Origin: Tannerellaceae bacterium
GTDB lineage: Bacteria; Bacteroidota; Bacteroidia; Bacteroidales; Tannerellaceae
Reading direction: 5' to 3'
NCBI GenBank assembly: GCA_031257015.1
Contig: JAIRPK010000066.1
Span: 1 to 49,938, forward strand
Length of the DNA: 49,938 bases
Shown here one piece after another: positions 35,846-44,142 of the stretch. How positions within the stretch are numbered: the stretch's first letter is position 1; each line of letters opens with the position of its first letter. A program made the translations under genes and the position numbers. The notes under the pieces were generated by a model. It ran no database searches. It had not been told where the DNA came from and saw only the letters and a list, made by a program, of their open reading frames with translations.

Positions 35846-37759
35846 TCATTCGGTGGTGAACGGCGAGGCCGGTAGTCCGCTTCGATTGCGCAGGTTGGCC
35901 TCCTGTGGATTATTCGCCCATGCGTATCGTACATGCAGGGGTTGTGGTACGTTTTTGCTTTGTACGATTACTTTCGAGCCTTCGGTGATTGTGGCTTTTG
36001 CTTCTTTGTATATGCCGTCGGCTCCGGCTATGAAGAAGCCTCGGAGATGGTCGACCGGGAGAAGGTCATTCGTTCCGTCGGCAAAGGAAAGTATGATTGT
36101 GTTTCCCTGTATTTCGCTGGTGGTAAAGACTGGCCCTTCGGCTATGAGGGTCTTCTCTCCGTATATGAATTTGCGTGCGAGTAATGCCAGTCTGTTGGCT
36201 ACGTCTTTCTTGTTAAGTGGATGAACATCGTTCCATTCGCCTAGGTCTATCGTGACTGCGAGTTGCACTCCTTGTGTATTGTGCGCCACTTGCCTTTGTA
36301 TGTTTCTCATTTCTGCCCATGCGCTGTTGGGGTTGTATTTGCCTGGTTCCATGTAGTTCGGAAGCTGTACGACGAGGAAGGGTGTTTCCGGGTTCCAGAG
36401 GTTGCGCCAGCTGTGTATGAGGGCTGTCAGCATTTGGTGATATTCATGGTGCCTGCCTGTATTTGATTCGCCTTGATACCAGATGATTCCTTTTATTTTC
36501 CATGGTTGCAGTGGTGCTATCATTGCGTTGTAGAGTCCTGTCGGCTTGCCGGCGAATGAGATGGTTGTTCCTTCCGGCGGAGGCATGATGACTCCTGTGC
36601 GATATTTCCATGTTCCTGCCAGTGGTATTTCCTGTGCGGCGGTTTGAAAGACTAGTTTGTATGGTTTGTCTTTAACGAATGATGGCGCTCCTCCGCTTAT
36701 TCTTGCGACGATCAGGTTTTGCCCTGGCTGTAAGGTGCCTGGGGGTATGGCATATATCCGTGGAGGGTATTGATAGGTGGTGTTGCCGACGAATTTTCCG
36801 TTTATGTAGACGGAGTCTGCTCCTTCGATTCTTCCCATGTAGAGTGTTGCGGCTTGTGAGGCGAGAGTGTCGGGGATGTTGATGTGTTGCCGTAGCCAGA
36901 ATGTTCCGAAGATGGGTTGCTGTTTGTTCCATGCCCAGCTGTTGTCGAACATTTCGGTTGATGGCCAGTCGGTGTCGTCGATGGTTGTTTTGCTCCAGTG
37001 TATTGGGCTGTTTATTCCTCTGTCTTCCTGTGTCATTACTTCTGCATATCGTTTGGCTGTGATGGCTGCGGATTGTTGCATGGCTTTGACGTATTCGTCG
37101 GATTCGCACATGCGTTTGTCGTTGATGATGGCTGGGAAGTTGGCCAGGCTTTCTTCCGGCATCCATGCTTCGATGGGTGTTCCTCCTGCGGATGCGTTGA
37201 TGATTCCTGTGGGTATGTTGTTATGTTCAAACATGGTTTTGGCGAAGAAGTATGGTATGCCGGCGTATGCCATTGCGTTTTCCGGTGTGAGTTCCAGCCA
37301 TTGTGCGGGTGGTGTGTCTTGTTGTGGCTGGTGGAAGTTGAATGTTACGGGGAGTTTGACGTATCTGATGGAGCGGTTGGTGTAGTTTCGTATTTCATCT
37401 CCGTACAGTGTCATCAGTCTTGGCACTGGGGTTTCCATGTTTGATTGTCCGGAGCATAGCCAGAGGTCGCCGATCATGATGTTGTTCACGGTTTGGTCAT
37501 TTACTGTTATGGTATGTGGTCCGCCTGCGGGTTGTGCGGGGATGGTGATTTTCCATGTGCCGCCGGTTTCGGCGATTGTTTGATAGTTTTTTTTCTGGAA
37601 GGAGATGTTGATGGTTTCGCCTGGTTCTGCCCATCCCCAAAGGGTTATGGGTTTGTCGCGCTGGAGCAGCATCCCGTCTGCCGTCAGGGCTGGGAGTTTT
37701 ACTTTGCCTGAGGCGGCGAAGGTGATAGTGAGGAATATTATTATGTATTTCATAAGCAT
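35846..37759 (-). CDS. SGNH acetylesterase, sialate-O-acetylesterase/CE20-like
   Basis: The 637-residue protein starts MLMKYIIIFLTITFA with a signal peptide (Met3 at 37753 may be the real start). The nucleophile is Ser106 in LCSGQSNMET, and the acid-base pair is Asp501 and His503 in WNDVHPLNK. A jelly-roll domain is inserted at about 245-370 (TFWLRQHINIPDTL, then GRIEGADSVYINGKFVG). The annotated family name refers to sialic acid, but in a xylan locus the likely substrate is acetyl groups on xylan. CE20-type acetylxylan esterases have this same insertion. It is the first enzyme gene after SusD, separated by 354 bp holding an array. Confidence 0.9.
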   Translation of the reverse strand: MLMKYIIIFLTITFAASGKVKLPALTADGMLLQRDKPITLWGWAEPGETINISFQKKNYQTIAETGGTWKITIPAQPAGGPHTITVNDQTVNNIMIGDLWLCSGQSNMETPVPRLMTLYGDEIRNYTNRSIRYVKLPVTFNFHQPQQDTPPAQWLELTPENAMAYAGIPYFFAKTMFEHNNIPTGIINASAGGTPIEAWMPEESLANFPAIINDKRMCESDEYVKAMQQSAAITAKRYAEVMTQEDRGINSPIHWSKTTIDDTDWPSTEMFDNSWAWNKQQPIFGTFWLRQHINIPDTLASQAATLYMGRIEGADSVYINGKFVGNTTYQYPPRIYAIPPGTLQPGQNLIVARISGGAPSFVKDKPYKLVFQTAAQEIPLAGTWKYRTGVIMPPPEGTTISFAGKPTGLYNAMIAPLQPWKIKGIIWYQGESNTGRHHEYHQMLTALIHSWRNLWNPETPFLVVQLPNYMEPGKYNPNSAWAEMRNIQRQVAHNTQGVQLAVTIDLGEWNDVHPLNKKDVANRLALLARKFIYGEKTLIAEGPVFTTSEIQGNTIILSFADGTNDLLPVDHLRGFFIAGADGIYKEAKATITEGSKVIVQSKNVPQPLHVRYAWANNPQEANLRNRSGLPASPFTTE

Positions 37760-37850
37760 AAATAAAGGTAATAAAAATTAGTATTTGTTCTTCTGTTATT
37801 TGTTTTTATGTTCGGATGGTTAGAGTGTGGTTGCGTTTTTTTGCTGTGGT

Positions 37851-37982
37851 CAGTTGTGGGTTGCCGACTGTCCAGTTGTGGGTTGCCGACTGCACAGTCG
37901 TTGGTTGCCGACTGACCAGTCGTGAGTTGCCGACTGTCCAGTCGTGGGTTGCCGACTGCGCAGTCGTTGGTTGCCGACTGGC
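37851..37982. repeat. 22-bp tandem array, family C (second copy)
   Basis: Six units of exactly 22 bp share the arms CAGTCG (twice CAGTTG) and CGACTG of the array at 30218. The two linker bases differ in almost every unit (TC, CA, AC, TC, CG, GC). It lies between SusD and the esterase gene. Together the two copies mark the only long gaps inside the operon. Confidence 0.95.
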
Positions 37983-38113
37983 TGTCGGAGGGGTGGAATT
38001 GATGGGTTGTGAGGCTTGCAATCCATGTTCTAATCCGAAAGCCGGTAATGCACATTGTGCAGTACCGGCTTCTCTTGTTAAATCCAGCTTGACTGGCTGG
38101 TGAACCGATGTTT

Positions 38114-40063
38114 TTAATATCCGGGGTTCTGGAATGTTGCTTTTTGGTCTTCGGTCATTTCCATGCCGTCGAGTTGTCCTTGCGGTATTGGTCGAAGGTA
38201 GTGGAATGGCTGAATGTTGCGGTTGACTGTTTGTGGTGTGTGGTCTCCTTTTGCTGTTCCGCATATTTGGTATGAGGCGGCTGTTGATGCCCATTTTTGT
38301 GTTCGGACGAGGTCGAACCATCTGTACCCTTCGCCATAGTATTCGCGTGAGAGTTCGGCAAGGATATAGTCGATGTCTATGGTTGTTGGTGTGGCTGCGG
38401 TCATGTTTTCGCTGTGGTCTTCGATTTTTTCTTTGTTGGCGTTGTTGTCCCATCGCCATTTGCCTGCTCTTGCGCGGATGACGTTGATGAGTTCTCTGGC
38501 GCTTTTGCCTGCTTGTGTGGTTGCTCCCTTTACGGCTGCTTCTGCGGCGACGAAGTATAGTTCGGAGAGTTTTGCGATATTGAATGGTCGTGTGCTGCCG
38601 GCATTTGGTTGTCCCAGTCCGCCGTTGTTGTCGGTGCGGAATGGTCCCAGTTTCCACAGTCCCGGATATACGATTCTGCTGATTCCTTGTGGAGAGATGA
38701 CGTAGTCTGCGCGGTTCGGGAGTGTTCCTGCTCCGATATTGCTTGTTCCTGCTCCTGTTGGGTATTGGATGGGTGTGTCCGGCTCATTGTCGAGGAATGT
38801 CAGAATAGCGTCTCCTGGTTGTACTGGCATGTTGTTGGCATTGTAGAGGACGGTTGCTGTTGCTCCTCCTTTTGGCCAGTTTCCTCGATAGACGGTGACA
38901 AATGTGGCATCGTATCGAGAGTCGTTTGTTTTGTCGGCGAATGTTTGTGTGACGACGTTAATTGTGGGGCACATGCGTGTCCATGGTCGTCCGAGATGTT
39001 GTTCTGCTTCTCTTTGTACGGAGCTGAGTGTTTCGGTGCCGTCTGCGTTTTGACTGCTGCGTATGTCTGTATAGTTCCAGGTTGTCATCCATCCGGCGAA
39101 ATTGTCTGGTGCGCCTCCGCTACCGTATGTCAGGCTTCCTCCGTTATAGTATTCGCTGGTTTCGGTATGGTCTGCATAGAGGAGTATTTCCTTGTTCCTG
39201 TCGTTGGCTCCAAGATGGACGTCATAGAATGTTTGTTGCAGTATAAATGGTCCAGGCTCATTGATGGCGGCGACGGCGATGTCATATGCCTGTTGGAAGT
39301 ACCACTGTGCGTCATGTCCGTCCGGATCTGTCCGCGAGCATTCCGGATATGTGGGGATATTTCCTTTGTTTTCCAGCCACCAGGCGTATGTCAGGTAGGC
39401 TTTGGCGAGGAATAGCCGTGCCAGTGTTTTGGTTGCTCCTCCGGTTACTCTTGGATTGGCTGGCAGGTTGTTGACGGCGGTTTTCAGGTCTGGGAATATG
39501 GCTATTGTATATACTTCCGGGACGGTATTTCTGGTTGAGAAACGTGCTGGATTTGTATTGAACATCAGCTCCCCTGCTCCCAGGTCCAGTGGCACTCCTC
39601 CGAATGTTTGCACGAGCTGGAAGTAGTCGAATGCGCGGAAGAATCGTGCTTCGGAGATGGCTGATTCCGGGACGCCTCCTTCGAGTGCATACTGGATGAC
39701 TCCGTTGGCTGTGTTTATGTTTGGGAAGGCTGTATTCCAGAGGACGTCGGCTCGGCAACTGGTTGATGTGAGCGTTCCGACGCCGGAGAGGTCGGCATCC
39801 TTAAAGTTGCCGTCTGCGCTTTGAGCGTAAGTCACCTCGTCTGTCCCCGTAAGACATGCGTTATAGTAATATGCCTGGCCGTATATATATCTCAGATGAG
39901 CGTACATTGATGCCAGTCCTGCATAAACGCCCTTCTCCGTCTGGAAGAATCCTGGTTCATAGATGCCTCGTGGTTGCTCGTCAAGGATGTCCGAGCATGA
40001 GTTCATGGCGAGTACGGTTGAAAGGGCAAGTCCCGCCCAGTATTTAAAAGAAAGTTTATTCAT
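38114..40063 (-). CDS. SusD/RagB-family lipoprotein of the xylan locus
   Basis: The 649-residue lipoprotein has Cys23 in AMNSCSDILDEQP. The N-terminal SusD domain shows GIYEPGFFQTEKGVYAGLASMYAHLR and EARFFRAFDYFQLVQTFGGVPLDLG, read as separate conserved blocks near 33-58 and 140-163. The C-terminal domain carries AELSREYYGEGYRWFDLVR and ends with LRPIPQGQLDG. It should bind xylan fragments and close over its SusC partner, which lies 20 bp upstream. The length is larger than average for SusD (500-600). Confidence 0.95.
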   Translation of the reverse strand: MNKLSFKYWAGLALSTVLAMNSCSDILDEQPRGIYEPGFFQTEKGVYAGLASMYAHLRYIYGQAYYYNACLTGTDEVTYAQSADGNFKDADLSGVGTLTSTSCRADVLWNTAFPNINTANGVIQYALEGGVPESAISEARFFRAFDYFQLVQTFGGVPLDLGAGELMFNTNPARFSTRNTVPEVYTIAIFPDLKTAVNNLPANPRVTGGATKTLARLFLAKAYLTYAWWLENKGNIPTYPECSRTDPDGHDAQWYFQQAYDIAVAAINEPGPFILQQTFYDVHLGANDRNKEILLYADHTETSEYYNGGSLTYGSGGAPDNFAGWMTTWNYTDIRSSQNADGTETLSSVQREAEQHLGRPWTRMCPTINVVTQTFADKTNDSRYDATFVTVYRGNWPKGGATATVLYNANNMPVQPGDAILTFLDNEPDTPIQYPTGAGTSNIGAGTLPNRADYVISPQGISRIVYPGLWKLGPFRTDNNGGLGQPNAGSTRPFNIAKLSELYFVAAEAAVKGATTQAGKSARELINVIRARAGKWRWDNNANKEKIEDHSENMTAATPTTIDIDYILAELSREYYGEGYRWFDLVRTQKWASTAASYQICGTAKGDHTPQTVNRNIQPFHYLRPIPQGQLDGMEMTEDQKATFQNPGY

Positions 40064-40083
40064 GATTCAATAAATTATAAGTG

Positions 40084-43000
40084 TTAGAAAGTCAAGTTCA
40101 GCCCGACGAGATAGTTTCGTGTCGTGGGCGTGTTGGTGCCAATTGTAAGGAGGCGTCTGTTGTATGATGATGTGACGGCAGCATTTTCATCTCCGAACGA
40201 GTTGGTCTCCGGATCCATGCCGGATTCATTATAGTATGGTGAGAAGAGAACGAACGGATTCTGTATAGTTGCATAAAGTCGAAGCCGTTCGATTCCGGCT
40301 GCCTTTTTCATTAGCGGAGTGCTGAAGTTATAGCCCAGTGAGATTGTCCTTACTTTCAGGTATGTGGCATCGAAGTTGGCGAGCGTGCTGCCATATTTTG
40401 GGTTGTCGCCGCTCATTAGTCCGCCCGGCTTTGGATATTTAGCTCCGGTGTTTTCCGGCGTCCAGTAATCCACCTGTACATTTCCACGCCTGCCGGAAAG
40501 CATGTTCAGGTATCCGCTTGATCCGTACAGTGTGCTGATCAGTATTCCTCCGTTCTTGAAAGCGCCGACGATGCTGAGATCAAAGTTTTTGTATCCGACG
40601 CGCGTGTTGAATCCGCCCTGGAAATTTGGTTCGAGACTGAGGATTTGCCGGTCGTCTGGGCCGATTGGTCTTGTTGGTGTGCCGTCGGCATTATAATCCC
40701 CGGTGTATTTCACCTTAATCATGCCGACGTTGCCGCCAGGTTCCAGTATATTAAGGTGTGGGTCGCCCTCTTGCCACAGCCCCGTCTTTTCATAGTCAAA
40801 GAGAACGTCAATAGGATAGCCGACGAACCATCTGTTGCTTTCATCCCTTTCTTGTCCGGAAGCAAGTGACAGTAAAGTGTTTTTGTTGGAATACAGATTT
40901 ATTCCAGCTTCCCATGTCCATCCATTGTAGTTGTCCAGAATAAGACCGTTTAGAGACAGTTCAAAACCTTTGTTCCGGCTTTCTCCTATATTGGCCATAT
41001 AGCTGCTGACTCCTGAAGTGCTGGGGAGATTTACGCTTAGCAGTATATCCTTCGTGTTCTGCACATAGTATTCCAGCGTTCCCGACAATCGACCGTTCAT
41101 CAAAGAGAAGTCCACGCCAAAGTTCCATGTAACGGAATACTCCCATCCGAGCGCAGGATTAGGCAATTGCGAGACGAACTTCCCTGTCGTATATTCCGAG
41201 CCATAGTTGTACGGTCTGGTATCCAGCAATCCCAGCGTTTGATAGGGGTCGACCGCCTGATTGGACGTCTGTCCGTATCCGGCGCGAATCTTCAGCATGT
41301 CAATGACGCTAAGACTGTTCATGAATGTTTCTCTCCTGATGTTCCATCCGGCAGACACGGCAGGATAGGTATGCCATTTATGCCCCGGTGCGAGCCGTGA
41401 TGAGCCGTCGGAACGAACGGTCGCCGTTAGCATATACTTGTTGTCGTAAGCGTACATGGCTCTTCCCATCCATGACATAAGTCCACTGACTTCATAATGC
41501 TGTTCGGACGGACTGACGGTAATTTCGCCTTCTGCTCTTCCGAGATTGAAATACTGAAAGTGGTCAGCCGGAATATCTCTTGCAGCGACGTAAGATCTGT
41601 TGTAAGACGTTTGTTCAGCAGCGTACATGCCGACCAGGTTCACTTGATGCTTGCCTAAATTCCTGTCGTAAGAAAGCAGGTTTTCGACAGCCCAGTTTGT
41701 TCTTAGCGAGTTGCTGATATTAGCAGTTGAAGGCGTATTGGCAGTTGCACTGTTGACTCCCTCGCCTGTATAAGCTCCACCATTGCTCATCCGGAAGTTT
41801 AAGCCAAGGTTAACACGGTATTTCAATCCTTCGACGCCTGGGATTTTCGCTTCCCCATATAGCGTATTATACGAACCGAAGGCCTTTTGTCTGCTTAGCC
41901 ACTTATCCTTGAGATTTTCGACGATTTCACGAGAGTACACCCATTGCTCGTCGAGAGGCATTTTGACTGTCCTCTTCCATGTTCCGTCACCGTTCCTTGG
42001 GTCAGCAATAGGCGAAGCGGCGAGTATTCCATAAAGGCCGACGTTACTGCCTTCAGTTACATTATAATTACTGTTGGACGTGACTCCGAAGCGCAGATAT
42101 TGGCCGATGCCCTGGTCGATGGTAGCTCTGAGCGATATACGGTTATACTGTTGCGTCGGGATGATAGCCTCGTCCATGTAATAGCCGACGCCGAAATTGT
42201 AATTGCCCTGTGCCGTTCCACCGGCTATGCCCAAGTCCTGACTGGTGACAGTTCCTGTTCGATAGAGCATGTCCTGCCAGTCCGTATTAACGTCATCCTT
42301 TTCGTCTGCCCCGTTGCCGTACATGCCTGCGGCTTTACGAAGAGCAACAAATTCCTGGCCGTTCATCATCGGGTATCTGCCAAACTCATTCTTTGTGCCG
42401 TAATAGCTGTTGAACGTAACGGAAGGTTTCTGTCCAGCCTGCCCCTTGTTAGTCGTAACGAGAATAACTCCGTTAGCCCCGCGTGATCCGTAAATAGCGG
42501 TAGCGGAAGCATCCTTCAAGATGTCGATACTCTTGATGTCGTTAGGATTAATATCCCCGATAGAACCGGCGAAGGGTATTCCGTCCAGAACAACCAGAGG
42601 GTCATTACTTGCGTTCAGCGAGCGCGTCCCGCGGATACGAATTTGCATCTCCGCTCCCGGCTTGGAGGACGTCTGTGACATTTCCACTCCCGCCATTCGT
42701 CCTTGTAGAGCCTGCGAGATATTACTCGCCGGCACCTCCCTGATAGCCTCGGAAGTCACGCTGGCAATTGACCCCGTCACGTCCGAGCGTCTCGCCGTAC
42801 CATAGCCAATAACGACCACCTCTTCGGTCATAAGCATATCCTCTTGCAGAGTAATAACAAACTGAGTTTTCCCCACGGTCGAAACCACCTGCGGAACAAA
42901 CCCCACATAAGAAATTGCCAGCGAAGCCTGTTGCGAGACGGAAAGAGAAAACTTGCCGTCAAAGTCTGTCACGACGCCATTCGTCGTCCCCTGTTCGAGT

Positions 43001-43140
43001 ACGCTGGCACCTACGATAGTTTCCCCGGCGGCATCCTTGACGACCCCGGAGACATTTTTCGACTGTCCGAAAGCAAGAGCCGGGACAATCAAGAGCAGGC
43101 ATAGAAGCCTTGTAAACTTTTTTTGATTTGTGTGCATCAT
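40084..43140 (-). CDS. SusC/RagA-family TonB-dependent transporter of the xylan locus
   Basis: The frame is open from 43218, but the signal peptide starts at MMHTNQKKFTRLLCLLLIV (43140 or 43137), and a promoter-like sequence lies within the extra part. The product has 1018 residues. Order: signal peptide (about 1-27), carboxypeptidase-like domain (VSGVVKDAAGETIVGASV), TonB box and plug (EEVVVIGYGTARRSDVTGSI, then GVILVTTNKGQ), and barrel. It imports oligosaccharides cut at the surface. It is the first gene of a six-gene set on one strand. No hybrid two-component system or sigma/anti-sigma pair, the usual regulators, lies in the window. Confidence 0.95.
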   Translation of the reverse strand: MMHTNQKKFTRLLCLLLIVPALAFGQSKNVSGVVKDAAGETIVGASVLEQGTTNGVVTDFDGKFSLSVSQQASLAISYVGFVPQVVSTVGKTQFVITLQEDMLMTEEVVVIGYGTARRSDVTGSIASVTSEAIREVPASNISQALQGRMAGVEMSQTSSKPGAEMQIRIRGTRSLNASNDPLVVLDGIPFAGSIGDINPNDIKSIDILKDASATAIYGSRGANGVILVTTNKGQAGQKPSVTFNSYYGTKNEFGRYPMMNGQEFVALRKAAGMYGNGADEKDDVNTDWQDMLYRTGTVTSQDLGIAGGTAQGNYNFGVGYYMDEAIIPTQQYNRISLRATIDQGIGQYLRFGVTSNSNYNVTEGSNVGLYGILAASPIADPRNGDGTWKRTVKMPLDEQWVYSREIVENLKDKWLSRQKAFGSYNTLYGEAKIPGVEGLKYRVNLGLNFRMSNGGAYTGEGVNSATANTPSTANISNSLRTNWAVENLLSYDRNLGKHQVNLVGMYAAEQTSYNRSYVAARDIPADHFQYFNLGRAEGEITVSPSEQHYEVSGLMSWMGRAMYAYDNKYMLTATVRSDGSSRLAPGHKWHTYPAVSAGWNIRRETFMNSLSVIDMLKIRAGYGQTSNQAVDPYQTLGLLDTRPYNYGSEYTTGKFVSQLPNPALGWEYSVTWNFGVDFSLMNGRLSGTLEYYVQNTKDILLSVNLPSTSGVSSYMANIGESRNKGFELSLNGLILDNYNGWTWEAGINLYSNKNTLLSLASGQERDESNRWFVGYPIDVLFDYEKTGLWQEGDPHLNILEPGGNVGMIKVKYTGDYNADGTPTRPIGPDDRQILSLEPNFQGGFNTRVGYKNFDLSIVGAFKNGGILISTLYGSSGYLNMLSGRRGNVQVDYWTPENTGAKYPKPGGLMSGDNPKYGSTLANFDATYLKVRTISLGYNFSTPLMKKAAGIERLRLYATIQNPFVLFSPYYNESGMDPETNSFGDENAAVTSSYNRRLLTIGTNTPTTRNYLVGLNLTF

Positions 43141-43185
43141 AATACTAATATTTAATGTGAATGATAAAAGGTTTTTCACTTGCTG

Positions 43186-43215
43186 CGAAGTTATGCACTC
43201 GCCCTCCGGAGGGCG
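43186..43215 (-). promoter_or_regulatory. Promoter and 16-bp palindrome before the xylan SusC gene
   Basis: On the minus strand TAACTTCG (plus-strand 43186-43193) lies 46 bp before the start, the same sequence as in the invertible element at 11271. Directly upstream, CGCCCTCCGGAGGGCG (43200-43215) is a perfect 16-bp palindrome in the spacer between the -7 and a possible TTG -33. This is a good place for an operator. Confidence 0.55.
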
Positions 43216-43436
43216 CAAGGAAAGAGTATCAAAATTTTTTGCCTCCGTTACATGCCGCGCTTATCCAGTAACAAACAGTCGCAATACAATTACATGTCTC
43301 TCCGCTTCCGCCTCCCGACGCGACGTGTCGCTTTCGCCCCAAACCGTCATCGAAGTATGCAGTTATCCGTTTTTGCGTGTCTGTTTTCTGCCTTGATCAT
43401 ATTACGATTCGCCGAAGGCGTGTCTTGACACCTTCT

Positions 43437-44045
43437 TTACGTCTTTAAAGACGTTCTCCACATGTTTAGAGACGTTCTTTACGTCTTTAAAGACGTTCTC
43501 CACATGTCTAGAGACGTTCATTACGTGTTTAAAGACGTTCGTCACATGTCTAGAGACGTTCTTTACATCTTTAAAGACGTTCGCCACATGTCTAGAGACG
43601 TTCGTTACGTCTTTAAAGACGTTCGTCACATGTCTAGAGACGTTCGTTACGTCTTTAAAGATGTTCTCCACATGTCTAGAGACGTTCGTTACATCTTTAA
43701 AGACGTTCTCCACATGTCTAGAGACGTTCGTTACGTGTTTAAAGACGTTCGTCACATGTCTAGAGACGTTCGTTACGTGTTTAAAGACGTTCTCCACATG
43801 TCTAGAGACGTTCATTACGTGTTTAAAGACGTTCTCCACATGTCTAGAGACGTTCATTACGTCTTTAAAGACGTTCGCTACATGTCTAGAGACGTTCGTT
43901 ACGTGTTTAAAGACGTTCGCCACATGTCTAGAGACGTTCGTTACGTCTTTAGAGACGTTCATTACGTGTTTAAAGATGTTCGTCACATGTCTAGAGACGT
44001 TCGCTACATGTTTTAGCATGTTCGTTACGTGTCTGGAGATGTTCC
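43437..44045. repeat. 21/42-bp tandem array, family D (609 bp)
   Basis: Exactly 29 units of 21 bp alternate between two half-types, so most of the array has a 42-bp higher-order period. One half-type holds the perfect 16-bp palindrome ACGTCTTTAAAGACGT (some copies read ACGTGTTT). The other holds ATGTCTAGAGACGT. No unit has an indel. Read as protein on either strand the array gives heptads with hydrophobic residues spaced 3-4, for example NVSRHVENVFKDV on the minus strand (frame 44019-43402). No promoter or family supports a gene. It ends 33 bp before the -33 element of metG. Confidence 0.95.
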
Positions 44046-44078
44046 GGAGGAGTTAAAAAGCATCAGCTCGCTATTTAA

Positions 44079-44109
44079 TTTAGCGGACAACAATGAATTA
44101 GTATCTTTG
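44079..44109 (+). promoter_or_regulatory. Promoter of metG
   Basis: TATCTTTG at 44102-44109 is a full -7 match, and TTTA at 44079-44082 lies 19 bp upstream, the same spacing as the rRNA-type promoter at 49839. It supports a metG start at 44143, not 44029. Confidence 0.75.
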
Positions 44110-44142
44110 TCCAGCAAAAAAAATTATAATCAAGTATTCATA

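Noticed and set aside
37806..38657. 283-residue minus-strand frame overlapping the SusD gene end and array C
   Set aside because: It is out of frame with SusD, is very rich in Arg, Thr and Gln, and is a shadow of a real gene plus a repeat.
44029..44142. N-terminal extension of MetRS
   Set aside because: It begins in the repeat array and contains the -33/-7 promoter; the family N-terminus begins at 44143.
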